64,000 nt of DNA. Source: Serpula lacrymans var. lacrymans S7.9 (Eukaryota; Basidiomycota; Agaricomycetes; Boletales; Serpulaceae). The notes below the pieces were generated by a model that did not search any database, was not told the origin of the DNA, and saw nothing but the letters and a program-made list of their open reading frames with translations. Of this stretch, positions 34,881 to 46,257 are shown in pieces (the first letter of the stretch is position 1; each line of letters opens with the position of its first letter). Location of the stretch: assembly GCF_000218685.1 (NCBI RefSeq), contig NW_006763300.1, positions 393,360 through 457,359 on the forward strand, given 5' to 3'. The position numbers and the translations under genes were made by a program.

Positions 34881-35240
34881 GGATATTCCAGAGCTAGAGG
34901 CAGATTCCAAGAGTATTTGGGATAATCCCAAAGCTAGGGATTGTCCTTGGCTGAGGGGCAGATCCCATGTTGGTCGGGGAAAATCCCAGACTGAGGGGCA
35001 GTTCCCACAGGTGTATGGGATTGTCCTATGTTGGCTGGGGATGATCCCAGACTAAAAGGCAAATCCCATGAGTGTATGGGATTATCCCCAATATACCCTA
35101 GGATGATCCCAAACTAAGAGGCAAATACCATAAGTGTATGGGATTATCCCCAACACATCCTGGGATCATCCCAAACTGAAGGGCAGATCCCAAAGCTAAG
35201 GCAGATTCCCAAAGTGTGTGGAATCATCTAATTCTGGTCC
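34881..35240 (+). repeat. Minisatellite with GGGATNATCCC palindromes
   Basis: About five imperfect units of 60-66 bp contain AGGGGCAGATCCCA-type and TATGGGATTATCCCC-type segments. Each unit holds one or two near-palindromes of the form GGGATNATCCC. An isolated related piece sits at about 40310-40340. Confidence 0.75.
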
Positions 35241-36175
35241 CGAAGATCTAGGGCAGATTTAATCAATATGTGAAATCCTGGTCTTCAACCACTATTTCAA
35301 ATATAAACTATCACCCAGTCCTGAAATAATCAGTCTCAAATTCAGTCACAATACCAAATTGAAAAGGCCTATACTTTTCTTCTTTGTTGCTTTCTTTACA
35401 TTGCAGTTGTTGTTTTTTTTTTGCATTTTTCAGTCCTATTGCAGTTAATCTTCACTTGGTGGGGGGGCCAATTCTCAACAACAACAAACTGTACTCTTTG
35501 CTACCTTTGCTGAACCCACACATAATGAAGATCATTTACCATAAAAAACATTTTGCAGCTGCAGCTCCCTTACTCTTTGAAGATGCTATCAAATATTGCT
35601 TCTAAACTTTTAAAGTATTTGCATTTCTCTAATATCTTTTGTTTTTGGTTTGTGCATCTGAAATTTTGGTCTATTATAAACATTGTACTTCAATACTAGT
35701 AAAGCTTCACAATAAGCAACACCAAACAGGCATACCAAACTCATTTTTGTGGATGATTGGATTTCATTGTAGTGATTAAACCTACCAATGTGATACATTG
35801 TTTTCTGCTATCAGAGCTTAGAGAAGGTGTATATGCAAGCTCTTGGGAATGGTGAACCTATTCTAATCAATAATTACACCTACCCCCATAAAACCCAAAT
35901 TCAAACCTATATAATAAAAGCACCATCCAGCATAGCATTGCTAGTAGAACTTAGCAGTGATCTCCATGAAATCTAAATCTAATGATGATACTAGGTTCAA
36001 AGATAAGAACAATTGTATCACTACTTGCTGAGTCATCTCTACAATTCCTTTCTTAAACTAGTAAACTGACCCTCCCATCCAATCAACTTAATTATATATT
36101 TTTCCTGATGCATACTGCAAACAAATCTTTCTTAGAAACTCATTCATCTTCTACATTGATCAAGATGGTACTCTC
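35241..36175. other. No gene recognised
   Basis: AT-rich sequence with a T-run near 35413-35422 and a G-run at 35461-35467. No supportable gene. Confidence 0.4.
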
Positions 36176-36390
36176 TGACAAAACCGGATAAATTCGGTCT
36201 CTGCCAAAGCAGCCATTGTTCTCCATGGAGCATAGCCACCACTCCATGGAGTCACCATTGTTCTCCTAGGAGTCATTATACTGTAGCTAGTAGCACCTCT
36301 GACTATAAGTAGTAGGGGGTTTAGTATAGATATACCTCAGTTGTTTCTATAGCCTCTCGGGCAGCAGCTGAGTTTCACTTAGTTTTATAA
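36176..36390 (+). repeat. 5' LTR of copia element 2 (family B)
   Basis: It begins TGACAAAACCGG and ends near CTTAGTTTTATAA, parallel to the solo LTRs at 10635-10848 and 28363-28659. The Gag start codon lies about 50 bp downstream. No matching 3' LTR is found because the element is truncated at about 40260. Confidence 0.8.
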
Positions 36391-36442
36391 GCCCTGGTGT
36401 GCAAAAGCTACGCAGGAAATAATTAATGGCAACCTTGGAACC

Positions 36443-37135
36443 ATGACCACAGCACACGATACATCTGCATGTCCAGTTCTCACTGGACCCAACAATTTTC
36501 AGATATGGAAACTCCAGATCATCTCAAAGCTACGTCGGGAAAAAGTTCTCCAGGTTGTTACTGGAGAGGAGCTCAAGCCCTCACCAGGAAAACCTACCTC
36601 CTCGGAGGATCCTGAGATCACCTGGATACTTAAGGATGAGAAGGCACATGGAATCATTCAAGACCACATCTCTGATGCCCTCCTAATGGGGACTGGAGAC
36701 CTCACCAGCTCCAAGGAGTTATTTGATAAACCTGTCTCACTCCATCAGACGTCCAATATTGCCTCGGCCTTCTATTCATTCCAGCAACTCACCAAATTGT
36801 CCTGGGATGGGACATCAATCCAGGACCACATTGCGAAAATACAGACAATTGATTCACACCTCTCTGGAATGAAACTAGGAGTTGATACCAAACTCATGGC
36901 CTTTGCTCTTCTCCAATCTCTCCCATGCACTCCTGAATGGCAAATATTTCAGTCATCGGTAATCAACACAATTGAAGAAAATAAACTTACCTTTAATGCA
37001 GTTGAGATCCGGATCACTGCAGAAGTTGCACAACAGTCAGGGAAGGCTCCTGGAGGTTCCAAATCAGCACTCAGATCCGAGGAAAAGTGGTGTGACTTCC
37101 ACAAAGCTAAATCACACAACACCTCAGAGTGTTAA
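36443..37135 (+). pseudogene. Ty1/copia element 2, Gag
   Basis: This 230-codon frame opens with FQIWKLQIISKLRREK at the position typical of copia Gag (the UBN2-type region). It continues through AFYSFQQLTKLSWDG and ends at WCDFHKAKSHNTSEC, a half-formed zinc knuckle (C...C/H...H....C) cut by a TAA. Pol starts in another frame shortly after. The host fungus would have used it to package the element RNA. Confidence 0.85.
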
Positions 37136-40100
37136 ACACTTCAGTCAGCTGGAAAAGGTCAAAGGAAGAAGGGAAAGGAAAAACACAAGGATAAAGGAAA
37201 AGAGAAGGAAAAGGCAAATACGGTGGAGCAATCATCTGGATCTGACTCCGAGGAGGAACAGAGTCATATTGTATTGGAACATGTACATATTTCCAAGCCC
37301 CTTGCTAAACACATTCAAGCTTACCTTGTGTTGGAACCCGATAAGACCAAAACAACAATCATCATTGACTCCGGAGCAACATCCCACATGGTCCCTCACC
37401 GCTCCTGGTTTGAGCCAGGAACATACCATGTTCTGCATCCTCCGAGGACAATCAGTTTTGGGGATGAATCCTCTGTAAATGCCATTGGCATTGGAACAGT
37501 AATCCTACAAGCAACTGTTGGCAAAAAGGACTACAATATTGCACTGTCAAATGTCTTACTTGTGCCAAACTTCACGTTAGCACTCGTCTCTGTCCACAAA
37601 TTGTCCAAAATGGGGTTATCAACACTTTTTCCCAGCAGGGTCAAATACTTGTGAAGTTCGGAAAAAGGAGGAACTTATCCTCACTGCGTTACACAAGCGA
37701 GGACTTTATCACATCCAAGCAAAACCTGAAATCAACCCGGAGTCAGCTTTTGCAGCAGTAGATGTAAATTTATTGCACAGGAGAATGGGACATATTGGAA
37801 TGGACCGCTTGCAACGAATGGTTATAAAAGGACAGCTCTAGGACATAGACACCCTTACCGGAACCCCGGAGTTTTGTGAACCTTGTGCTTTAGGAAAGAT
37901 GAAGAAATTACCTTTCAAGTCCACTGGAGGAAACTGAGCCAAGCGCCCCATACAAATTGTGCACACAGATGTTGGAGGACCAATCAAACCAACCTCCAGG
38001 GAGGGTTTCCGGTACTGGATTATTATTGTAGATGATTTCTCCAAATTTTCATGGATATATTCTCTAAAACATAAAAGTGAAGCACTGGAACAATACAAGC
38101 AATGGAAAGAAGATGTCCAAACATTCTTCCGGTCTCATTTGGGAGAAGAAAACTTCACTCCACTATACACAGAATTCCTCCGGAGCGATGGGGGAGGAGA
38201 ATATACTGGCAATGTATTCAAAAATCAACTCCAAGAAACTACAGCTGCAGATACTCCGGAACAAAATAGCATTGCAGAACGCATGAATCAGACATTGGCT
38301 ACATTAGCAACCACTATGCTCCATGATTCCAAGCTCCCAAAGTCATTTTGGGTAGAAGCCATGCAAACAGCTGCATATATTACAACACTCAGCCCAGCAT
38401 CAGGACTCCATGGAAAGACCCCATATGAAATACTGTTTAAAAGGAGAGTTGATCCAACTTTGTTTCGCCCTTTCGGATGCCAAGCATATGCCTTGATTCC
38501 AAAAGACAAAAGGCAAGGGAAGTTTTACTCCAAGGGGCGCAAAGCCATAATGATCGGCTACACACATGGAAAGCAAGCCTACAAACTCCAACCAAGACCT
38601 GAACACTGGCCATCTTCAGAATGGAAACCCAAAGTAGAGTCACAGTCAGTGGGAGGACAGCCCCTCAACATACAGCCAGCTGATGTGGAAAAAGTCCGAA
38701 TACAGCTAGACAGCCTGTCCATTGGATCAGCTTCTGGAAGGCATACAATACCTCCAAGGAGTCATCCAACACCTCCGAGGAATGATTTAACACCTTCAGG
38801 AGTGAGTGGGGCAACAAATACACAAATGCGTCTACTCCCTGGAGTACCTGCACAAGTTCCTAAAAGAGCAGTCATGCCTGCTGAAGTCCTAGGAGTACGC
38901 AGAAGCAGTCGCCAGACCCGTCCTGCGGACAAAAACCGAGATTATCAAAGGACTCTAGATGAGGAACAGTCTCGAAAAGAGCAGCATGACAACTCCATGG
39001 AGAAACCTAACACTCCTAAGGTTCATGAAGAAACATCTGATACAGAGGAGACATTCTTTGCTGGAATAGCAAGTACCGGTCCATCTAACACAGACCTTCC
39101 AAGGACACTAAAGGAAGCCTTATCACGTCCGGATGGAGAATTATGGAAGTCTGGCTTGGAGGAGGAACTCCTAAGTCTCAATACTAATGCAGTATATGAC
39201 ACTGTTCCACTTCCGAAGGGAGTGAAACCCATTACATCAAAACCTGTGTTCCGGATCAAGTTTGATCAAAACGGAAACATTGAGAGATATAAACTCCGGA
39301 CTGTTGCACGAGGTTTTACTCAAAGGGAGGGGATTGATTACCAGGAGGTTTTTGCTCCGGTTGCAAACTTAGAGTCGATCCAAATTATTCTAGCCCTGGC
39401 AGCAAAGTACAACCTAAAACTTGATCAAATGGACATATCCACAGCTTATCTCAATGGAGAACTTGAAGAAAAACTGTACATGCTTCCTCCAGGGGGTGTT
39501 CCTATCTAACCTGAATACTGCTGGAGGCTGAAGAAATCCATCTACGGATTAAAACAAGCTGGTCGTACATGGAACAAAACCTTTAATTGCAAGCTCCAGG
39601 AGCTCAGTTTCACAAGACTAAATGCAGAAACATGTCTCTATGTATTCCGGGACAACAAACAAATATGCTTTGTTATTGTCTATGTAGATTACCTCCTTCT
39701 AGGAGCTTCATCCCAAAAATTCATGGATATCACAAAAGCCAGACTTGAATCCATATTTAAAACGTGGGACCTTGGAGAAGCAAAATACATCCTTGGAATA
39801 GAAATCCAACGTGATTGTTCAAACAAAACAATATCCCTATCAACGCCAATACATTGACACAGTCCTGGAGCGTACTGGAATGAAGAACTGCAAACCAGTA
39901 TGCACACCAATGGCCCATGGATCAAAACTCCTCGCAAACGCTCCAGGGGAAGATATTGTGCAACACAAGATGCATATTAAAGGGCGTCAAGTGTCATACC
40001 TCTCAATTATAGGCTCCCTCATGTATGTCATGCTCAGAACCCGCCCAGACATTGCCTACGTTGTTGGAATGCTAAGCAGACATAGCTCAGCTCCAAGGAG

Positions 40101-40261
40101 CCATTACTGGGAAGCTGCAAAATGTGTCCTCCAATATCTGAAAGCAACCAGGGACATGGAACTATGATATGATGGCACAGATGTCTCCATGGACATGGAT
40201 TTCTATGGATATTTGGATGCAGATTGGTCTGGACCCTGGCACCACTTTGGAGTCCTAGGGT
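37136..40261 (+). pseudogene. Ty1/copia element 2, Pol (protease, integrase, RT, partial RNase H)
   Basis: Domains appear in copia order. The protease motif DSGATSHMV is at about 37370. A GAG-pre-integrase (LLHRRMGHIGMDRLQRM) is at about 37775. The integrase runs from HTDVGGP (about 37960) through LRSDGGGEYTG to NSIAERMNQTLA (about 38270). RT starts near 39120 and includes FAPVANLESIQIILALA. Defects are a frameshift near 37650, a stop at 37853-37855 (CTC TAG), a stop at 37936, a stop at 39507-39509 and a frameshift near 39820. The RT active site reads YVDYLLLGA (about 39680) where copia has YVDD. RNase H has only its first DADW motif before homology ends near 40260. Confidence 0.88.
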
Positions 40262-40564
40262 TCTCAAATACCCCTTGGATGAATTTAATTTAAGAGAGTC
40301 GGTCCTGTATGGATTACCTGCATGTGGGATAATCCCAGAATAAAAGCCTCTTAGGCACATCATTGAACTATAACTGATTAACCTAAGAGGCTATGAAAAG
40401 AGGTTGACTAAAGTAATGATGACCGGTAGTCCAAGTAATCATCTGGCTGGCCATTACTCTGGGAGCTGGGCCCGGGCTTGTCTTTTGGTAGTTGGTATAC
40501 TGCATCCACCAACTTCAGGTATTTCTTCTCAGTATATAAACCAGCAAGGAACCTCCTCTGAGAC
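40262..40564. other. No gene recognised
   Basis: Unrelated sequence follows the truncated copia element. It includes a GGGATAATCCCAG motif at about 40325 like those at 34881-35240. Confidence 0.45.
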
Positions 40565-40971
40565 TTATGTGTAATGAAAGCATGCCGGGGACTGTTTTTT
40601 CCTGCTTGAATGGATTAGGAGAGCTGGGAGGAGAAATTGGGTTGGGACAGAAAAGTGGGGATGGAAAGTCAAAGGAAGTATTGAGCTGAGGAAGCATGAT
40701 GTCTGGGGGGTGTCAATAGCCTCCCGGGGATGGGTTGGAAGGGGGCTGGGGGATGGCAATAGTAGCCTTGCCAAAGCATCCAAAATCTCCCTGGCAGGAG
40801 AGGGGATGACCTCCCTTATCCTGGTGATCCACTCATGGCCAGGGGGGATTGCATTGGCATCTATCTCCCCAGGTTCTCTATGGGAGGCCTCCTTGGCTCC
40901 TGAGACATGGATTGTGTCTGTGGAGGAGGAAAAGGGGGTGCAGATGGAGCAACAGGTGGGGGAGTGGGGTG

Positions 40972-41714
40972 TTACTGGCAGCAATATAGCCTTGAGGGCC
41001 CGGGAACAGGGGGTGGGGATGGGGAACACTGAGATGGAACTGCCCTTTTGGCTCTCTCTAATAACACCACTATTATACAAGCACAGCCCCATTTTATTTT
41101 GTCAGTGGTGGGTGCTGGGGGGCTCTCAGACTGTGCTGCTACTGTTGCAATGGGCAGGGTGGTAAAAAGACGAGATGAAACCACTATAAAAAGAAACAGT
41201 CAGTAAGTAATTAAAAAAATGTAAAAATAAAAAACATACCTTGCAACCACCAGCTATTCACAAGAGCCTCCTTCCTCTCAGGAGTCTGTTTCCCGGGATC
41301 AAACCAGATGAATCCCTCCACTGTTTCATCTTTCTAGCCAATCATAGACAAATCCACTGCCCCTCCCTTATTCTTTCCTCTGCCAAACTATATGATGGCA
41401 CTCAGAAGAAGCCGGGGGATGTTAAAGTTATGTCCAGTGTTGTTTTTCTTCTTTATTCTGTCTGTCCCACTCGCTACTTCTTCCTTCAGTATCTCCACAT
41501 ACTGGTCCCTGTATTGGAAAAGAACCAAGGGCCAGTACATAATGACCTTCCTAATACGCTTATTTGCTTTGTAGATTTTTTCTTGGGTGGAAAAAGACAT
41601 TGGGAGTGGGGTTTTTGATTGGGGATGTGATGGAAGGTGTGGTGTAGGGTAGTATTGTCTAAGTGACTGTGATGTTAAAGGGCTCAGACGCGCTATACAT
41701 GGATCTGGTGCCAT
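40972..41714 (-). pseudogene. Second copy of the unknown gene at 22944-25599
   Basis: Reading minus from 41714, the N-terminus (MAPDPCIARLSPL, then STQEKIYKANKRIRKVIMYW) is clearly homologous to the copy at 25599. Stop codons interrupt it after SAII (about 41390) and again about 41335. The equivalent intron is present (about 41185-41240), and the downstream exon frame runs to 40972 (MVSSRLFTTLPIATVAAQSE). A Pro/Ser-rich frame at 41092-40565 overlaps its 3' end; I see no coiled coil here like the one in the first copy. Confidence 0.6.
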
Positions 41715-42145
41715 AAATTGTGCCTATGGGAACTTTGAGAACAATGCATATGATTGCACGTGATGAAAGTTGGACTTGTATATCTCACAATCAAACCCCC
41801 GAAATGTTGCAAATGCCAACCCCCCAGTGCAAATCTAGTGCCCAGGAACCATCCCCAGGTATGTCCTATCATCTTAAAAATTACTCCACCACCATCTTGA
41901 AATACTTTCTCTTGAGGTTTACCCATGTTACCCACTATGTTACCCACTATATATGGCCCAACTACCATAAATTTTATGTCCATACATTTACTTGTAATTA
42001 AAAGGTCTGATATATTTCATCAGCAATTTCAAGTGAGTCAACTAGCTTATCAAATAATTTGCCACCCCAAAGGGGGCTCCGACTCATCCAAATGCTCCCT
42101 GGGGCCCTCCTCAGATCTCTCCCCAGCACCCACTCTTACAAACAG
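41715..42145. repeat. Upstream flank shared with 25600-26100
   Basis: This is the partner of the upstream duplication at 25600-26100. A tandem GTTACCCACTAT occurs twice at about 41926-41950 here. Homology fades after the CAGCACCCACTCTTA segment (about 42123-42137). Confidence 0.55.
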
Positions 42146-42502
42146 TATCAAAAATATTGGGGTGCCATGCAAAAGACCTAATTGTAATAACACCAGGAAA
42201 ATATTTTTTGTTATTGGGATTTCATGTAGGAGACTCAATTGCAACAACCCCAGGAGCACAAAATTAGGGATGCCCAGGCTCTCAGTCTTTAACATAGGGG
42301 TCCCCTGTGTATAAAGGACATCTTAAAAAGCTGGAAATTCAATGCCACCAATGCCTGAACGTTCAAACAAGGATAATGGTGGAAAAAGAGTCTTGTTCTC
42401 AGTGTTGGTGCTCTACCTGTGACAAAGAAAGTAAAAGAGAGCACAGGGATAAATGACTTTGACCTGGGTATACCAAAATTCAAGTAGATAATTGTATTGC
42501 TA
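42146..42502. other. No gene recognised
   Basis: Two imperfect 50-60 bp units occur at 42150-42260 (GCAAAAGACCTAATTGTAA and GTAGGAGACTCAATTGCAA). Nothing else is supported. Confidence 0.4.
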
Positions 42503-42515
42503 CATCAGGAAAATG

Positions 42516-42835
42516 TGTTAGTTTTGGTGATTCTGCACCTTTGTGCTACCTCTATATTTTCATTTTTTTCTCTATCTATTCCTCTACCATTCAGTATTGA
42601 TTGTGTTCTCTATTATTTCGCCTTTGTGGTTCCTTTGTTTACCTTTGTTTACAAAACTTTGGACAGTACTGCAGAGTCCAATGCTTCCTATTCTCTAGTT
42701 ACTCACATTGGACTCTAGGTACTGTATACCTGTCATACTCTCTAATAATATAGTTACTCACATTGGACTCTAGTTCCAGTTCCTGATAGCTGTCAGCAAG
42801 TGGTTAGACATTTCCTTTAAGCTTTGTTCTTAATA
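42516..42835 (+). repeat. Solo LTR, family A, with 5 bp duplication AAATG
   Basis: Complete 320 bp copy, TGTTAGTTTTGG to TTCTTAATA, flanked by AAATG at 42511-42515 and 42836-42840. It is inserted just inside the left end of the TIR element. Confidence 0.93.
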
Positions 42836-43004
42836 AAATGGGGGTAGCTATATAGAGCTCTATAGCACTATAAGTACTTATAAAGCTGTTATAGTGGTCA
42901 AACCTGCTATAGAACCTCTGCCATCTATAGAGCCTCATATAGCTCTATAAATGCTCTTATAGATGTTGGAAATTGTTGTGTGGCTGATAAAAAAAAATTA
43001 ACAC

Positions 43005-43100
43005 AGGCAAGAATTGAACTCTTAACCTGCTAGTCAGTTTTTGGGTGACTAAGCAACCTATAGCCACATATCACACATTTATCCACTACACCACAAGAGC
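43005..43100 (-). ncRNA. tRNA-like segment in TIR element copy 2
   Basis: This is the counterpart of 4001-4094. The A-box region is intact (TGGTGTAGTGG) and the B-box region is AGTTCAATTCT, one base further from consensus than in copy 1. The position within the element is the same. Confidence 0.48.
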
Positions 43101-43797
43101 TTATAAAATGTGTTATACAGGTGTTATATATTAACCATTCATGGACTTAGGTTATTTTTTTACTCATTATCATCACTTGTATTTGGATAAATCATTATTC
43201 TTATTTTTATAAATATCAAAGATACAAACTACTATTTCACCAATACAGACTACATAATTGATTAATGCTGTATGATTTATTAACCCTTTTAAGCAGCTTC
43301 AACTATATTATAACTATGACATTTATAGCTGTAGAAGCTATGTAGGCTGTCATAGGCTATAAGAGCACTTATAGTACCTTGCCTATATTAATATACTTGA
43401 CTCCAAACACTTCTGGCCTTTTTCTATTGTGAACAAGTTTAATAGATTAATCCAGAGTTTGAAGGAAATATAGATGCTTCTCCCCTTGGTTAAAATTTTG
43501 CCTACTACTGTGCTATAAGAGCTATAAGAGCTATAATCACGCTGATAGTACTATAGTTTCTATGAATGCATTTATATATATAGGTGGTGGCTATATAGCA
43601 CTATATAGCAAAAGGGTTTTTCCTGATGTATATATAAATATATACCTAAGTATGCCTCATAGATGCCTCAAATCTATCAGGACCTTAGAAGGCAGAATTG
43701 TTAAGATTTAATAATAGCTCAGATATTTATCAAGAGTGAAAATAAGACCACACGCATCTCAGCAACCTATTGCACTCTTTGCCATGCATCATCCTGT

Positions 43798-44062
43798 TGT
43801 TAAGAACAAACCTTAAGGGAAGTGTTTAACCACTTGCTGAGAGCTATTAGGGACTAGAACTAGAGTCCAATGTGAGTAACTAGAAAATAGGGAGCATTGG
43901 ACTCTGCAGTACTGTTCAAAGTTTTGTAAACAAAGGTAAACAAAGGAGCCACAAAGGCAAAATAATAAAGAACACAATCAATACTGAATAATAGAGGATT
44001 AGATAGAGAAAGGAATGAAAATATGTAGGTAGCACAAAGGTGCAGAATCACCAAAACCAACA
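43798..44062 (-). repeat. Solo LTR, family A short form, with 5 bp duplication CCTGT
   Basis: The copy is 265 bp. In the minus reading it starts TGTTGGTTTTGG and ends TTCTTAACA, so the ends form the expected TGTT...AACA. CCTGT flanks it at 43793-43797 and 44063-44067. It has only one copy of the internal CTAGAGTCCAATGTGAGTAACT unit; the roughly 55 bp between the two units of other copies is absent. Confidence 0.92.
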
Positions 44063-44074
44063 CCTGTAACCCAG

Positions 44075-44470
44075 CCGAGTTGTGTAAAATGGAAGATTAT
44101 TACTATACTATGTGTAGGAGCCGAGTACAGGAGTTACAGCTTATATACTAAACAGAGGGAGTGAATTTTGTAAGGAGTAACTTATAATGTAGGTACAGAC
44201 TTCCATGCAGACAATTACCCAACAAGGAGAAATTGTATGTGAGAGAAGTGTACTATAAGGTCTAAGCTACAGAGTCTATGAGAAATATAAGAGTGTGCAG
44301 AGACAATATATGGCTGACTGGAAGTCCAGGGTAGGAGAATTAGATTAGATATTTGGTGTACCGTATAGGAGCAAGATACAGGACCATGCTGGGCAGCAGA
44401 GCACAGGGAACATAATTCCAGGAAGACCAAAAATTTGGGAGTTTGGACTTGGGAGTTCCTAACTGTTCAA
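44075..44470 (-). repeat. Dispersed repeat, family D (copy 3)
   Basis: Inverse match to 17640-18000 and 63595-64000, with AGTACAGGAGTTACAGCTTATATAC and CAGACTTCCATGCAGACAATTA as anchors. Confidence 0.6.
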
Positions 44471-45136
44471 AGGTTTGGGTTTCCTAACATGTGGCAGAAA
44501 TATGACACCAAATCCCAGCTATATCTATTTAGAATATGGAGGCTCTGGTTGATATTGTGACTGCCTGCTACGTTGCATCTCATCAAGCTTAGTAGGGCTA
44601 CCACACATCCGATCTACTGCTAATACAGACAAAACTATAATAAACCTTAGGTTTGGGTCCAGTTCAGTTTCATTCTCAATTTCCAAACCTCAGGTTGGTC
44701 TGTGGTTTGGGCATTTTTGCTATTGCCCAAACTCAGTTTGGACAGGTTCAAACCAACAAACCTTAACACTGTCACCACCACCACCACCAGGCCATAAAAA
44801 GTGACCCAGAAATGTGTTAATGCATTACTTGGGTGCTTTCTTGAGCATCTACCACCACACTACCACTGCCATCATGCCATCACCACTATTGCCACCACCT
44901 CTCCACCAACACCACCTCTCCTCCTCCTCCTCCTCCTCCTCCTCCACAGCCACAGCCACACCATTCAGGGTGGACCCAGAAAATGTGTTAACAAGTTGTC
45001 TAGGCCCTCCCTCAAGTGTCCACCTCTGGCATTAGCCCTTATTACTGATATATATATGGCAAGTGCATGGGGCATTAACTAGTTCACAATTTGAACTGAG
45101 TTTGAACCTGGACCAAACCAACTGAACTGGGCCTGG
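44471..45136. repeat. Low-complexity tract with trinucleotide microsatellite
   Basis: CCACCA and TCC repeats run from about 44770 to 44965, including a pure (CTC)n run at about 44919-44942. TTTGGG-type repeats and their inverse flank it (44650-44760 and 45085-45130). The open frames across the tract are compositional artefacts. Confidence 0.7.
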
Positions 45137-45501
45137 TGTTGATGATGAAGACTGCTTGTTAAAAAACCACACACAAAACATATTAACAAATAATCCTCCC
45201 ACAATCCACAGAACTTATTTGTGGGCTAGGCTTTTTAGAACAATGGGTGCCTCCGTTGTTTGTGGGGTGGCAAGCTTTATGATCCTTCAAAACAAAACCC
45301 TAGTGGTGTGGGTTTGGAGGAGGAGGGATAGTTGAAATATAAGGGCTTGGTACTGAACTAGATGTTAGAATATACTCTGACATATCAATACTCCATAGGA
45401 CAATACCTCTGATTTGTAAGCCAGCCCAGCATGGAGCAGCTATTCTGTGTAAGACGTCCGTGGTTGCATGTTATGTTTAAGATCCTATTTTGTATAATCT
45501 T

Positions 45502-45574
45502 GGCCATATAACTCAACTGGTAAAGTAGCTGGCATGTATCCAGAAGGTTCCAGGTTCAATCCCTGGTCTGGTCA
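45502..45574 (+). tRNA. tRNA-Thr(TGT)-like sequence, probably a pseudogene
   Basis: The 73 nt fold as a tRNA. The acceptor GGCCATA pairs with TCTGGTC, with one G-T and one mismatch. The D arm is ACT/AGT, and the anticodon arm CTGG/CCAG has a 7 nt loop CATGTAT with TGT at 34-36. The T arm CCAGG-TTCAATC-CCTGG is perfect, and the discriminator is A. Position 33 is A instead of the near-invariant T. The sequence sits inside an insertion in a dead retroelement. These points favour a dispersed tRNA copy over a working gene. Confidence 0.5.
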
Positions 45575-46257
45575 ATATCCAATTTTATCACTAGATTGGG
45601 GACTGAGATAAATATAGATGAGCATTTCCTTGCTAATTATAGCAAAAAGCAGGTTTGAGAATGAGATGACAAGATTCCCAGTGATAGCAGGCTCCTGATG
45701 CACAAACTGTAGTGCTCAGAAGGACTCTAATTGAAAGAGATGACAATTAATGGTAATAGCAGCAAAAGGTATTGTGACTACACTGGATCACAAGTAGCAG
45801 TAGGATAGTGGGCTTGAGCTTGGAATTCTGTGAGAGATCTTATATACTTGATAGGATAAGACAAAATTTGAAACAAGACTGGATCCACCTGTAGTTCCCA
45901 TGGAAGTCCTGTAACTAGACATTGTATTACCCTGCTGATGTAAGTCTAGTTAGAGGCACATATCCGTTTCCCAGCCTCTTTCTATATTTCCTTAATAATT
46001 CCACAGACTTAGGCTCGCTGCGACATCACCTCCACCGGCAATACCAGAGTCCCTGCCAGAGACATGACCACAATTGCTACGTCATCCAATGTGTGTCATT
46101 GCCTAACGGCTTGTCGGCCAATGATAGTCACAACACAAACAGTAACGTGCGTGACGGGACGCGCCCTGGCACGACAGGTGTCATGCAACAGCACTCAAAA
46201 GCGCTCTCATCATCTCTACCATGAACATGGCACTATCATTCTAGGCACGTACTACTA

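Larger units (their letters stand above)
42503..43628. mobile_element. Non-autonomous TIR element with tRNA-like insert (copy 2), interrupted by an LTR
   Basis: The left terminus ACATCAGGAAAATG is cut after a few bases by a solo LTR (42516-42835). The body resumes at 42836 and matches 3838-4619 closely, ending TTTTTCCTGATG. Without the LTR the element is about 800 bp. TA lies immediately outside both CATCAGG ends (42501-42502 and after the right end), consistent with a TA target duplication. Subterminal CTATAGAGC and CTATAAGAGC motifs are conserved. Confidence 0.75.

Noticed and set aside
34881..35240. CRISPR-like array
   Set aside because: Units are imperfect tandem repeats without unique spacers, and the genome is eukaryotic.
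44801..45082. Ser/Pro/His-rich frames over the trinucleotide microsatellite
   Set aside because: Composition is explained by CCA/CTC repeats.
45502..45574. Functional tRNA-Thr gene
   Set aside because: Position 33 is A, the D arm is weak, and it lies inside an insertion in a dead element. It is kept only as a tRNA-like sequence.
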